Assembly: GCA_004556975.1 (NCBI GenBank)
Contig: SFFD01000014.1
Span: 1 to 31,069, forward strand
DNA from: Oscillospiraceae bacterium
GTDB taxonomy: Bacteria > Bacillota > Clostridia > Oscillospirales > Ruminococcaceae
Length of the DNA: 31,069 nucleotides
Reading direction: 5' to 3'
Position 1 is the stretch's first letter. Every line of letters begins with the position of its first letter. A model generated the notes under the pieces. It was not told the origin of the DNA. It made no database searches and saw only the letters and a program-made list of their open reading frames with translations. Shown here in pieces: positions 23,505 through 31,069 of the stretch. The position numbers and the translations under genes are program-made.

Positions 23505-23534
23505 AAAAACTCCTGCCGAAAGGCAGGAGTTTTT
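23505..23534 (-). terminator. intrinsic terminator after tRNA-Val
   Basis: AAAAACTCCTGCC / GGCAGGAGTTTTT, a perfect 13-bp stem with a GAAA loop, immediately after the tRNA CCA end on the minus strand. Confidence 0.93.
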
Positions 23535-23535
23535 A

Positions 23536-23611
23536 TGGTGGACGGTAAGGAACTCGAATCCCTGACCTTCCGCACGTCAAGCGGAAGCTCTACCAGCTGA
23601 GCTAACCGTCC
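23536..23611 (-). tRNA. tRNA-Val, anticodon GAC
   Basis: A 76-base minus-strand cloverleaf. The acceptor GGACGGT pairs with ACCGTCC, followed by discriminator A and an encoded CCA. D stem is GCTC/GAGC, anticodon stem TCCGC/GCGGA around loop TTGACGT, and T arm AGGGA/TCCTT with loop TTCGAGT. Anticodon GAC reads valine GUC/GUU codons. It has its own promoter and terminator. Confidence 0.95.
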
Positions 23612-23627
23612 GTATCAAGCAAGGGTT

Positions 23628-23656
23628 ATTATAACCGATTGAGTGAAAAAATGCAA
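23628..23656 (-). promoter_or_regulatory. predicted sigma-A promoter of tRNA-Val
   Basis: TTGCAT (23651-23656), a 17-base spacer and perfect TATAAT (23628-23633) on the minus strand, 17 bases before the tRNA. Confidence 0.85.
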
Positions 23657-23674
23657 GAGATTTTTTCAATTTTT

Positions 23675-24190
23675 TTATAGAAATCTGAAATTTTCTATTT
23701 CAAACACCGTGTTTTCTTCCGGAAAAGAAAGCCTTACAAGGGCAAGATCGTCTTTGTCAAGCTCCGCCGAAAAACCGTTGCACCGGGCAACGGCCCGGGT
23801 TTGCTCAAGGTTAAGAGAAATCCCGTCAGGCAGGGAAAGGCTTTGCAATGCAAGGTAAAAAAGCTTTGCCAAAGCTTTGGGGGGAACATCATTTTGAGAA
23901 AAGTCGGCGGAAATTCCGCAGAACGAAAAGCGGGCATTTTCACCGTCAAGCACGGCGCAAAGGCCCGCCATGCTTTCGGGCGAAGTGACGGTAAAGGTTA
24001 TTTCGGAGCCGTTTTTTTCAATATCGGCATTGAAGCTGTCATCTTCTGCAAGAATTACGGCAGAGCAGGCATAATCACCGGAATATGCTTCGGCAATATC
24101 CTGCGTGCTCAAAGTCAGGACTTTTGAGCACGCAGTGAGCACGGATATTGAAAAAATGAGCACAGCCTTGAACAAAGCATTTTTTCGCAT
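23675..24190 (-). CDS. predicted lipoprotein of unknown function
   Basis: A 171-residue protein with a lipoprotein signal: MRKN, a hydrophobic stretch, and the lipobox LTAC with Cys21 as the lipidation site. The mature part is a small alpha/beta domain of about 150 residues. It opens with TLSTQDIAEAYSGDYACSAVI and contains ITFTVTSPESMAGL; no catalytic motif is recognised. Such lipoproteins are common in Clostridia and usually unassigned. The start was set at the ATG at 24188-24190 behind GGAGGT; the longer frame runs back into the 3' end of the NAD(P)HX repair gene. It lies 77 bases after that gene, probably cotranscribed. Confidence 0.82.
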   Translation of the reverse strand: MRKNALFKAVLIFSISVLTACSKVLTLSTQDIAEAYSGDYACSAVILAEDDSFNADIEKNGSEITFTVTSPESMAGLCAVLDGENARFSFCGISADFSQNDVPPKALAKLFYLALQSLSLPDGISLNLEQTRAVARCNGFSAELDKDDLALVRLSFPEENTVFEIENFRFL

Positions 24191-24267
24191 ATAAAACCTC
24201 CGGCGCGGCATAATCAGCAATGCAATTATACGCGGCGGAGGAAAAGAATATGCTGAAAAGCGGTAAA

Positions 24268-25806
24268 TTAAAGCTCGTGCTCCGCAAGAATACGGCACAG
24301 ATATTCCGGAATGTCGGTCGGCAGCATTCCGTATTCGGAAAGGCTGTAAGCGGCTTTGTCTGCCGCAAGGCCGTGAAGGTACACTCCGCACACGGCAGAG
24401 GCGGTTTCTATAAATCCCTGGGCAGAAAGCGAGGCTATCATTCCCGCAAGCAGGTCGCCGCTGCCTCCTTTTGCAAGACCGGGATTTCCGGTGGTGTTAA
24501 AGAAAACGTCTCCGTTGGGCGAAGCGGTTACGGTTGACGAATCCTTAAGCACAAGCACGCAGTTATAGCGCGAAGAAAAGTCGCAGGCAATTTCAACGCG
24601 TGCTTGTGCGATTTGTTCCGGAGTTTTTTTGCAAAGGCGCGCCATTTCGCCCATGTGAGGGGTGATTATCGGCGTTTTTGCCGCGGTGAGGAGCACTTCC
24701 GGCTCGTCGCATATGGAATTTATGGCGTCAGCGTCAAAAATAACAGGACACTCTGCCGTTTCTGTTACAAATTTTACGATGGCGGCGGAATCCGCCGACT
24801 GCCCAAGGCCACAGCCGATAAGAACAGCGGAAGCGCGCTTTATTGCAGGAAGCAGAATTTCTGCCGCAGCGGCGGAAACGCCGCCTTCTTCGTTTGCAGG
24901 CAGGGGAAGAAAGGTCGCTTCCGGAACTGCGGGCGCAATAAGACTTTGCACCCTTTCCGTGGTTGCGACTGTAACAATGCCCGCGCCCATGCGCAGGGCG
25001 CCCTTTGCGCTTATTGCGGCGGCACCGGGAAAATTCGCGCTGCCGGTGATGCAGAGCAGTCTGCCGTAGGTGCCCTTGTGACTTGTGCGCGGACGTTTTC
25101 GTATTGATGAAAATACCATTTCTTCGTTTGCACAGAAACAGGTCTGGGGAATTTCTTCAAGAACCTCGTGCGGGATTCCGATATCAACTTCATAGGTTTT
25201 TCCGCAAAATTCCCGTCCGGGAAGAAGCAGATGGCCGGGCTTTTGCGCGTCAAACGCCACGGTGAACGCCGCGCGCACCGCACCCTCTGCGGCTTCGCCG
25301 GTGGCGGCGTTTACGCCGCTTGCAATGTCAAGCGAAATTTTAATTGCAGAGGAAGAATTTATTTTTGCGGCAACCTCATCGAAAGGAGGCCGGAATTCGC
25401 CGGAAAAGCCCGTGCCGAAAAGGGCGTCAATAATGATGTCGGCGCCGCCGATAAATTCGTCAATTTTCTTTTGGTCCGTCTGCCAGTCGAGTATGGTAAT
25501 TCCGGCTTCAAGAATACAGTTATACATATATTTGGCTTCGTCGGTGCGGGGGGTTCCGCCGCAAAGAACGACTATTACATTTGCGCCCTCTTCAAAAAGC
25601 TTGCGGGTTACCACAAAGCCGTCGCCGCCGTTATTTCCGCTTCCGCAGAATATCATAAAATTTTTACCCACTATGCTGCGCAGGCGCTTGCGGATATATG
25701 CTGCTGCGGCGCAGCCGGCGTTTTCCATAAGCCGCTGGTATGTAACGCCCATTTCGTCTGAAAGACGTTCTGCTTTTTTCATCTGGGGGATTGTGAATAT
25801 CTTCAT
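24268..25806 (-). CDS. nnrD: bifunctional NAD(P)HX epimerase / ADP-dependent (S)-NAD(P)HX dehydratase
   Basis: Repairs hydrated, damaged NAD(P)H: the N-terminal domain (NnrE/YjeF_N, about residues 1-215) epimerises R- and S-NAD(P)HX, and the C-terminal domain (NnrD, carbohydrate-kinase-like, about 225-512) dehydrates the S form using ADP. Seen: FCGSGNNGGDGFV (about 53-65), DALFGTGFSGE, a GTYGRLLCITGSANFPGAA start of the kinase fold, TPHMGEMARL, and GNPGLAKGGSGDLLAGM (from residue 440), the nucleotide-site GGSGD motif. Total length matches the fused bacterial form. The start is the ATG at 25804-25806 behind AAAGGAG. It has its own promoter, divergent from pheST. The gene is often labelled nnr or nnrE-nnrD. 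Confidence 0.95.
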   Translation of the reverse strand: MKIFTIPQMKKAERLSDEMGVTYQRLMENAGCAAAAYIRKRLRSIVGKNFMIFCGSGNNGGDGFVVTRKLFEEGANVIVVLCGGTPRTDEAKYMYNCILEAGITILDWQTDQKKIDEFIGGADIIIDALFGTGFSGEFRPPFDEVAAKINSSSAIKISLDIASGVNAATGEAAEGAVRAAFTVAFDAQKPGHLLLPGREFCGKTYEVDIGIPHEVLEEIPQTCFCANEEMVFSSIRKRPRTSHKGTYGRLLCITGSANFPGAAAISAKGALRMGAGIVTVATTERVQSLIAPAVPEATFLPLPANEEGGVSAAAAEILLPAIKRASAVLIGCGLGQSADSAAIVKFVTETAECPVIFDADAINSICDEPEVLLTAAKTPIITPHMGEMARLCKKTPEQIAQARVEIACDFSSRYNCVLVLKDSSTVTASPNGDVFFNTTGNPGLAKGGSGDLLAGMIASLSAQGFIETASAVCGVYLHGLAADKAAYSLSEYGMLPTDIPEYLCRILAEHEL

Positions 25807-25859
25807 GCTTTCTCCTTTCAGGCAAAGCCGAAACAAAAGTCGGAAATGTCTCTTTTTTA

Positions 25860-25887
25860 ATTATACTTTATTTTCCGCATTTTTCAA
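25860..25887 (-). promoter_or_regulatory. predicted sigma-A promoter of the NAD(P)HX repair gene
   Basis: TTGAAA (25882-25887), a 16-base spacer and perfect TATAAT (25860-25865) on the minus strand. Its -35 is 11 bases from the divergent pheST -35. Confidence 0.75.
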
Positions 25888-25898
25888 TCGAAAAAGGG

Positions 25899-25927
25899 TT
25901 GAAAAAAAGTTTTTAATGTGTTATTAT
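25899..25927 (+). promoter_or_regulatory. predicted sigma-A promoter of the pheS-pheT operon
   Basis: TTGAAA (25899-25904), a 17-base spacer and TATTAT (25922-25927), just upstream of the T-box leader. Confidence 0.8.
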
Positions 25928-25948
25928 CCTTTATGTTATAAATTCAAA

Positions 25949-26217
25949 CGCTTTGACCAAGAGAGTACGGGCAATTTTTTCGAAAAGAGAGAAACGGTCG
26001 CCGGCTGAAAGCCGTTTTGCGTAAAAGTGCCCCGAAGTTCACTTGCGAGCGGTTTTGCTGAAACGAAAAACGGATTAGGCAAAAACGGGCGGCACCGTTA
26101 TGGGCTGTATGAGTGCCGGACTGCGGGATTTTTTCGCCGGTTCGGAAGGTGGGTGGTACCACGGAGAATTTGTTTTTGTGTCTTCGTCCCAATTTGCGGT
26201 GGGGCGGAGATTTTTTT
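25949..26217 (+). promoter_or_regulatory. T-box riboswitch (tRNA-Phe sensing) of pheS-pheT
   Basis: Stem I closes by CGCTT (25949-25953) with GAGCG (26047-26051) and contains the AGAGAGTA motif (from about 25960). TTC at 26038-26040, followed by A, sits at the specifier position, matching Phe. The T-box core GGGTGGTACCACGG lies at 26151-26164 with GGTGG to bind the uncharged tRNA CCA end. The terminator stem CTTCGTCCC (26182-26190) / GGGGCGGAG (26201-26209) is followed by ATTTTTTT. Known logic: uncharged tRNA-Phe favours the antiterminator and turns the operon on. Confidence 0.92.
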
Positions 26218-26301
26218 ATGCAAAAAAAATTTTATTCCGCACCGCGAAGCAAAAACTGAACACAGATTTTTATAATTTTACAGAAAACGGAGTTGAATGC
26301 A

Positions 26302-27321
26302 ATGAAAGAACTGCTGGAGCAGATTCGCCAAAAGGCAAGGCAGGAGCTTGCCGCGGCGGAGGATTCCAAAGGGCTTGAGGAGCTGCGTGTCCGCTATTTA
26401 GGAAAAAAAGGCGAGCTTACCGCTATACTCAAGCAAATGGGTGCCCTTTCCGCAGAGGAACGCCCGGTTATAGGTCAGCTTGCAAACCAGATTCGCGCAG
26501 AAATTGAAACCGAGCTTAAAGAGGCGGACGCCCATATCAGGCAGCATATGCTTGAAAAAAAGCTTGCGTCCGAAACCATTGATGTAACCCTTCCGGGAAC
26601 GCCCTGCCCCACCGGCAAGGAGCACCCGCTCTCCCTTGTTCTTAACGAGGTTGAGGATATATTCATTGGCATGGGCTTTTCCATTGCCGAGGGACCGGAG
26701 GTTGAAACCGACTATTATAACTTTGAAGCCCTGAATCTGCCGAAGGATCACCCGGCAAGGGACACTCAGGACACCTTCTATATCACCGAAAACGTGCTGC
26801 TTCGCACCCAGACCTCACCTGTTCAGGTTCGCGTTATGGAGAAACAAAAGCCGCCGATAAGAATTATCGCTCCGGGGCGCGTTTACCGTTCCGATGCGGT
26901 GGACGCAACCCACTCTCCGCTGTTCCACCAGATAGAGGGACTTGTGGTGGATAAGGGAGTTACCATGGCGGATCTTAAGGGCACCCTTGAGATATTCATC
27001 AAACGCCTTTACGGTGAGGATTCCGTAGTGCGCTTCCGTCCGCACCACTTCCCGTTTACCGAACCTTCCGCGGAGATGGATATTCAGTGCTTCAACTGCC
27101 ACGGAGCGGGCTGCCCGGTGTGCAAGGGCGAGGGCTGGATTGAAATTCTCGGCTGCGGAATGGTTCACCCCAAGGTTCTTGCAAACTGCAATATAGATCC
27201 CGAGGAATACAGCGGCTTTGCTTTTGGCATTGGTCTTGAACGCATTGTTATGCGTCGTTTTGCAATAAACGACCTTCGCCTTCTTTATGAAAACGACCTT
27301 CGTTTTCTTGACCAGTTCTGA
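26302..27321 (+). CDS. pheS: phenylalanyl-tRNA synthetase alpha subunit
   Basis: Catalytic subunit of the alpha2-beta2 class II synthetase that charges tRNA-Phe. The 339-residue product has an N-terminal coiled-coil tRNA-contact region (about 1-85), LRTQTSPVQVRVME, RIIAPGRVYRSDAVDATHSPLFHQIEGL (motif 2), the CFNCHGAGCPVCKGEGW cysteine-rich insertion and the motif 3 region GFAFGIGLERIVMRR. The start was set at the ATG at 26302, nine bases after GGAG; a TTG at 26293 in the same frame directly abuts the GGAG and is unlikely. Length is normal. It is first in the T-box operon. Confidence 0.97.
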   Translation: MKELLEQIRQKARQELAAAEDSKGLEELRVRYLGKKGELTAILKQMGALSAEERPVIGQLANQIRAEIETELKEADAHIRQHMLEKKLASETIDVTLPGTPCPTGKEHPLSLVLNEVEDIFIGMGFSIAEGPEVETDYYNFEALNLPKDHPARDTQDTFYITENVLLRTQTSPVQVRVMEKQKPPIRIIAPGRVYRSDAVDATHSPLFHQIEGLVVDKGVTMADLKGTLEIFIKRLYGEDSVVRFRPHHFPFTEPSAEMDIQCFNCHGAGCPVCKGEGWIEILGCGMVHPKVLANCNIDPEEYSGFAFGIGLERIVMRRFAINDLRLLYENDLRFLDQF

Positions 27322-27336
27322 TAAGGAGTCAGCTTT

Positions 27337-27657
27337 ATGCCAAACAAAAACGAAATTTTCAGCATGACGCAGAATTTCCAAGCACGGTGCCTTAATTTGC
27401 AGCGCAAGTTGTTTATGGAACATCAGGAAAGAGATGTTTCCGCGGAATTACGCGACCGCGCCGTTAAAATGCTCAAGGATGCAGATGCCGGCGAGTATGC
27501 CGCAGCCGCAAAGGAAGCGGACACCATAGTATATCTGTTTAAAATGCTGATGATACAGAATTATATAACTCCTCAAACTTTCGAAAGCCTTGCCGGCGAC
27601 GGTGTGGCGCTTTCCGTAATCTTTAAGGATATTGTCGAAAACGGTGAAGAGGAATAA
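27337..27657 (+). CDS. small conserved-looking protein of unknown function between pheS and pheT
   Basis: A 106-residue, probably all-helical cytosolic protein: MPNKNEIFSMTQNFQARCLN start, a charged helix RDVSAELRDRAVKMLKDADAG, then EYAAAAKEADTIVYLFKMLM and an acidic end. No signal peptide, membrane helix or known motif is recognised. The ATG has AAGGAG upstream. It lies 15 bases after pheS and 21 bases before pheT, in the same operon and under the same T-box, so it is made together with the synthetase when Phe-tRNA is short. Its codon use resembles its neighbours. Role unknown; a synthetase accessory factor is possible but purely contextual. Confidence 0.85.
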   Translation: MPNKNEIFSMTQNFQARCLNLQRKLFMEHQERDVSAELRDRAVKMLKDADAGEYAAAAKEADTIVYLFKMLMIQNYITPQTFESLAGDGVALSVIFKDIVENGEEE

Positions 27658-27678
27658 TCACAGAAAAGAGGTAAAACA

Positions 27679-30057
27679 ATGGATCTGTCATTAAGATGGC
27701 TCGGCGACTATGTTGATACCGGCGTTACGCCAAAGCAGTTTTGCGACGCCATGACAATGTCCGGTTCCAAAGTGGAATGCTATTCCGAAGAAGCGGACTA
27801 TATAACCAACTGCGTTGTAGGCAGAATTATTAATATTGAAAAACATCCTGACGCTGACAAGCTTCAGGTTTGTCAGGTGGATGTGGGCGACCGCTCCGTT
27901 CAGATAGTAACGGCCGCCACCAATGTTTTTGAAGGCGCCCTTGTTCCTGTCGCCCTCGATAACTCCACCCTTGCAAACGGCGTGAAAATTAAAAAAGGCA
28001 AGCTCCGCGGAGTCGTTTCCGAGGGAATGATGTGCTCCGTTGCGGAGCTTGGCGTAACCGTTCACGATTTCCCTTACGCCATTGAGGACGGCATTATGAT
28101 TATCGAGGAATGCTGCAAGCCCGGCGATAACATCCGCGACGCTCTCGGTATCAACGATACCACCGTGGAATTCGAGATAACCTCCAACCGCCCGGACTGC
28201 CTTTCCGTCATCGGTCTTGCAAGGGAAGCTGCCGCGACCTTTGACAAGGAGCTCCACCTCCCGCAGCCGAAGGTCCAGCACGAAGCGGGCGATATTCACG
28301 ACCTGCTTTCCGTCGAAGTAAAAAACCCGAACCTTTGCCGCCGATACGTCGCCAGAATGGTAAAGGACATCAAGATTGCGCCCTCTCCCAGATGGATGCG
28401 CGAACGCCTTCGCGCAAGCGGCGTTCGCCCCATAAACAATCTGGTCGACATCACCAACTATGTAATGCTTGAATACGGTCAGCCCATGCACGCTTTTGAC
28501 TATAAATATCTGAAAGGCGGCAAAATTGTCGTGCGCAACGCCGCCGAGGGCGAAAGCATTACCACTCTTGACGGAGTGGAACGCAAGCTTACTCCCGATA
28601 TGCTTGTAATCTGCGACGAGGAAAAGCCCTCCTGCGTGGCGGGCGTTATGGGCGGCGAATACAGCGGAATTCAGGACGACACCAACACAGTTGTGTTTGA
28701 ATCCGCAAACTTCCTCGGTTCCTCCGTCCGCATCACCGCAAAAAAGCTCGGCATGAGAACGGAATCGTCCGGCCGCTTTGAAAAGGGTCTTGATTCAAGA
28801 ATGTGTATGGACGCGGTGAACAGAGCCTGCCAGCTTGTGGAAATGCTCGGCGCGGGCGAGGTCGTGGGCGGCTATATCGACATAGATAATGCGAACGAAG
28901 CCCCCGTCACCGTGGATTTCTGCCCGGAATGGATAAACCGCTTCCTCGGAATTGACATTTCCGAGGAGAAAATGATTTCCATCCTCGAAAAAATCGGCTA
29001 CAAGGTGGAAAACGGCGTTATCACCGTGCCCTCCTTCCGTGCCGGAGACACCCGCCACAAGGCGGACATTGCCGAGGAGATTGCCCGCTTCTACGGCTAC
29101 GACGTTATTCCGAACACCGCTGTCACCGGCGCCGCACAGGGCGGTCTTACCGCCGAGCAGAAGTTCGAAAAACGCCTCGGCGAGCTGCTCCGCGCCAACG
29201 GCTGCTATGAGATTGAAACCTACAGCTTCATAAGCCCCAAATACTATGACAAGATAAATCTTCCCGAGGACAGCGAGCTGCGCCGCAGCGTTGTTATCAC
29301 AAACCCCCTCGGCGAGGACACTTCCGTAATGCGCACCACATGTGTTCCATCCATGCTTGAGGTTATCGCCCGCAACTACAACAACCGCAATCTGGCAGGC
29401 CGCCTTTACGAAATGGGCAAGGTCTATCTGCCGAAAGAAACCCCGGATATTCTTCCGGACGAACGCGCCGTCGCCGTGGTGGGAACCTTCGGCGATAAAG
29501 AGGATTTCTTCGCCCTTAAAGGTATTCTGAACGAGGCATTCGAGAAGCTCGGCGTTTTGGGCGTGGAATATTCCGCCCTCAGAACCGACCCGGCGTTCCA
29601 TCCCGGCCGCTGCGCCGAAATCACCGTCGGCGAAAAGAAAATCGGCGTTATCGGCGAAATTTCCCCCGCCGTTCTGGAGAATTACGGCATCGGAACCCGC
29701 GCGTATGTGGCTTCCGTGGATATTGCGGACATCTTCGCAAACCGCATAATCGACAAGAAGTTCAAGCCCACCCCGCGCTTCCCGGCGTCCACCCGCGACC
29801 TTGCCATTATCTGCGACGACGAAATTCCCGCCGCAAGCCTTGAAAAGGCAATCCGCGCAGGAGCGGGCAAGATCCTTGAAAAGGTTGAGCTCTTTGACGT
29901 TTACAAGGGCGCTTCCGTCGCCCCCGGAAAGAAGAGCGTCGCCTATTCTATGACCCTCCGCGCCCCGGATCGCACCCTCACCGTTGAGGAATGTGACCGT
30001 GCCGTTGCCAAGGTGCTCAAGGAGCTTGAAAAGCTTGGCGCAAAGCTTAGAGCATAA
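27679..30057 (+). CDS. pheT: phenylalanyl-tRNA synthetase beta subunit
   Basis: Structural and editing subunit of PheRS. The 792-residue product shows, in order: the N-terminal region SLRWLGDYVD, an EMAP/OB-fold tRNA-binding domain (about 40-150, KHPDADKLQVCQVDVG), EITSNRPDCLSVIGLAREAA, the B3/4 editing domain (RPINNLVDITNYVMLEYGQPMHAFD), B5 (DFCPEWINRFLG region and RHKADIAEEIARFYGYD), the inactive catalytic-like domain, and the C-terminal FDX-ACB anticodon-binding domain (about 700-792, FPASTRDLAIICDDEIPA). Length is normal. The ATG follows AGAGGT. It is last in the T-box operon, before a strong terminator. Confidence 0.98.
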   Translation: MDLSLRWLGDYVDTGVTPKQFCDAMTMSGSKVECYSEEADYITNCVVGRIINIEKHPDADKLQVCQVDVGDRSVQIVTAATNVFEGALVPVALDNSTLANGVKIKKGKLRGVVSEGMMCSVAELGVTVHDFPYAIEDGIMIIEECCKPGDNIRDALGINDTTVEFEITSNRPDCLSVIGLAREAAATFDKELHLPQPKVQHEAGDIHDLLSVEVKNPNLCRRYVARMVKDIKIAPSPRWMRERLRASGVRPINNLVDITNYVMLEYGQPMHAFDYKYLKGGKIVVRNAAEGESITTLDGVERKLTPDMLVICDEEKPSCVAGVMGGEYSGIQDDTNTVVFESANFLGSSVRITAKKLGMRTESSGRFEKGLDSRMCMDAVNRACQLVEMLGAGEVVGGYIDIDNANEAPVTVDFCPEWINRFLGIDISEEKMISILEKIGYKVENGVITVPSFRAGDTRHKADIAEEIARFYGYDVIPNTAVTGAAQGGLTAEQKFEKRLGELLRANGCYEIETYSFISPKYYDKINLPEDSELRRSVVITNPLGEDTSVMRTTCVPSMLEVIARNYNNRNLAGRLYEMGKVYLPKETPDILPDERAVAVVGTFGDKEDFFALKGILNEAFEKLGVLGVEYSALRTDPAFHPGRCAEITVGEKKIGVIGEISPAVLENYGIGTRAYVASVDIADIFANRIIDKKFKPTPRFPASTRDLAIICDDEIPAASLEKAIRAGAGKILEKVELFDVYKGASVAPGKKSVAYSMTLRAPDRTLTVEECDRAVAKVLKELEKLGAKLRA

Positions 30058-30074
30058 TATTTATTGATATTTCA

Positions 30075-30106
30075 AAAAATCCCGTGCTCATTTTGAGCAC
30101 GGGATT
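30075..30106 (+). terminator. intrinsic terminator of pheS-pheT
   Basis: AAATCCCGTGCTCA / TGAGCACGGGATTT (30078-30106) with a short T loop, followed by CTTT, 20 bases after the pheT stop. It has the same core as the hairpins after the PII-like genes and mgtE. Confidence 0.9.
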
Positions 30107-30162
30107 TCTTTAGCGTCACTAAAACTGCCTGCGGTACGACAGTGACGGCAAAGTTTGGCTAA

Positions 30163-30567
30163 TTATTGATCCGGATAAGTGGGCTTATAGAGTTCGCAAT
30201 AGAACCATCCGTCTACGGTATAGTCAATCGGTTTACCGTTTACATGAACATTTACCGCATAGACTATAAGCTCTCCGTCCACAAAGGCATATGGCTGATT
30301 GACGCAGCACAGCACATTCGTATTATCGTTTGTTTTCGGCCATGTGTTTGGCTCCGTATAATCAGAAATTCGTCCTGCAATTTGCGATTCATCGGGTGCT
30401 TCTGCCATTTTGTTAAGACCACAATAATATATTTTGTCGTTCACCATCACCACAGGCAAAGCTATATCATTAGGGGCTTCTTCTTCCAGCTGAAATAGCA
30501 TAAATGCCGCTGCAATCGCAATGAGGATGATTACAACCGATAGACAGATTTTTGTTTTTATGCCCAT
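30163..30567 (-). CDS. small membrane-anchored or secreted protein of unknown function
   Basis: A 134-residue protein with one N-terminal hydrophobic segment (about residues 6-25, CLSVVIILIAIAAAFMLF) that acts as a signal anchor. A beta-rich extracytoplasmic domain follows, with VMVNDKIYYCGLNKM (about 40-54) and VDGWFYCELYKP near the end. Three Cys in the domain besides the terminal one could form disulfides. The MVNDKxYY motif resembles repeats in small Clostridial secreted proteins, but no family is assigned. The ATG follows AAGGAGG. It is monocistronic with its own predicted promoter. Function unknown. Confidence 0.8.
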   Translation of the reverse strand: MGIKTKICLSVVIILIAIAAAFMLFQLEEEAPNDIALPVVMVNDKIYYCGLNKMAEAPDESQIAGRISDYTEPNTWPKTNDNTNVLCCVNQPYAFVDGELIVYAVNVHVNGKPIDYTVDGWFYCELYKPTYPDQ

Positions 30568-30637
30568 AAATTAATGCCTCCTTGCGGCGGGCGGCGGGTT
30601 TATCGCCGCAAACCGCACTTCAAAAATAGCTTTCACT

Positions 30638-30667
30638 TATATAGAAATGAAATTTGCAAAACTGCAA
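30638..30667 (-). promoter_or_regulatory. possible promoter of the small anchored protein gene
   Basis: TTGCAG (30662-30667), an 18-base spacer and TATATA (30638-30643) on the minus strand. Confidence 0.5.
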
Positions 30668-30788
30668 CACCTTTTTTGAAAATTCGGAGTGTTGCACAAA
30701 AATTGCGACTGAAATTTGTACACGATGACGAAGAATCGGAACGAAAGAGCGCTCAACCGCCGGTAGAAACGCATTAACGACGGCGTTA

Positions 30789-30817
30789 TTGTGCACGGCG
30801 CAAAAACGCGCTATACT
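30789..30817 (+). promoter_or_regulatory. predicted promoter of the truncated XRE-type gene
   Basis: TTGTGC (30789-30794), a 17-base spacer and TATACT (30812-30817), about 50 bases before the ATG at 30866. Confidence 0.6.
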
Positions 30818-30865
30818 TTAGTCATGCTAAGGCGCCGCGCAAATTAACAAAACGGAGGTTATGTT

Positions 30866-31000
30866 ATGACCGTTCAGATAGGAAACAAGATAAAGGCTCT
30901 TCGCCTTGTGAAGAGCATGACTCAGGAACAGCTTGCCCAGCGGCTGTCGGTAAGCCCGCAGGCAGTTTCAAAATGGGAAAACGGAGTTTCCCAAAGTTAA
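30866..31000 (+). pseudogene. truncated XRE-family helix-turn-helix regulator
   Basis: ATG at 30866, four to five bases after CGGAGGTT, opens a typical XRE HTH: IGNKIKALRLVKSMTQEQLAQ, then SVSPQAVSKWENGVS. It stops after only 44 residues at TAA 30998-31000. Intact relatives continue here with a P-D-I/L-type stretch and the rest of the HTH bundle. Neither other plus frame in 31001-31069 restores a recognisable HTH continuation. It is either a pseudogene, a gene cut by an insertion whose rest lies beyond the window, or a contig-end artefact. Promoter and ribosome site look intact. Confidence 0.7.
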
Positions 31001-31069
31001 AGATACCACATCAATCCCACGCGGACTTTTGCTCAACCGATACAGCCGGAGGGCTGGATAACAAGAAAA

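Noticed and set aside
23251..23565. Plus-strand open frame of 104 codons ending in WWTVRNSNP
   Set aside because: Its end is the antisense of tRNA-Val, a known false-gene pattern, and it crosses the tRNA terminator.

Overview
The window looks like a chromosomal segment of a low-to-mid GC, Gram-positive Firmicute of the Clostridia, probably an Oscillospiraceae/Ruminococcaceae-type gut anaerobe. The support is strong AGGAGG ribosome binding sites, TTGACA/TATAAT promoters, a T-box, a PyrR attenuator, a Gram-positive lipoprotein, AsnA and MgtE. The taxonomic call is inference. Most of the content is housekeeping; no phage, transposase or CRISPR array was seen. Several genes start at GTG or TTG (mgtE, asnA, the DUF1538 gene, carD).

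Layout. 1-443 is a GC-rich stretch of palindromes and short direct repeats before leuS (444-2843, +). Then come a surface-anchored Ig-like protein (-), a zinc-ribbon membrane protein (+), and a uracil permease-pyrR operon (-) behind a PyrR-type attenuator. 7661-10013 (-) holds a two-repeat DUF1538 membrane protein followed by two tandem PII-like signalling proteins. 10571-14572 (-) holds a PAP2-type phosphatase, mgtE, a CarD-type regulator and rplM-rpsI, each with its own promoter and terminator.

14804-15666 is a divergent pair: a membrane-anchored coiled-coil protein (-) and a small XRE regulator (+). Two copies of a perfect-arm palindrome lie between them, placed to control both promoters. 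15724-21261 (-) is one tightly overlapping operon: murD, an intact M42 aminopeptidase, an M42 paralogue that has lost key catalytic residues, a GNAT acetyltransferase and a methionine-gamma-lyase-like PLP enzyme. asnA (+) follows, convergent with a YbjQ-family gene broken by an in-frame TGA and lacking its expected stop. A tRNA-Val(GAC), a lipoprotein and the NAD(P)HX repair enzyme lie on the minus strand.

25899-30057 (+) is the phenylalanyl-tRNA synthetase operon under a T-box with a UUC specifier; an unknown 106-residue gene sits between pheS and pheT. The right edge holds a small anchored protein (-) and a truncated XRE-type gene (+).

The most interesting unit is the DUF1538 transporter with two PII-like proteins, which looks like a membrane transporter under paired nucleotide- or metabolite-sensing control. 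The active/degenerate M42 pair and the twin-operator divergent pair come next.
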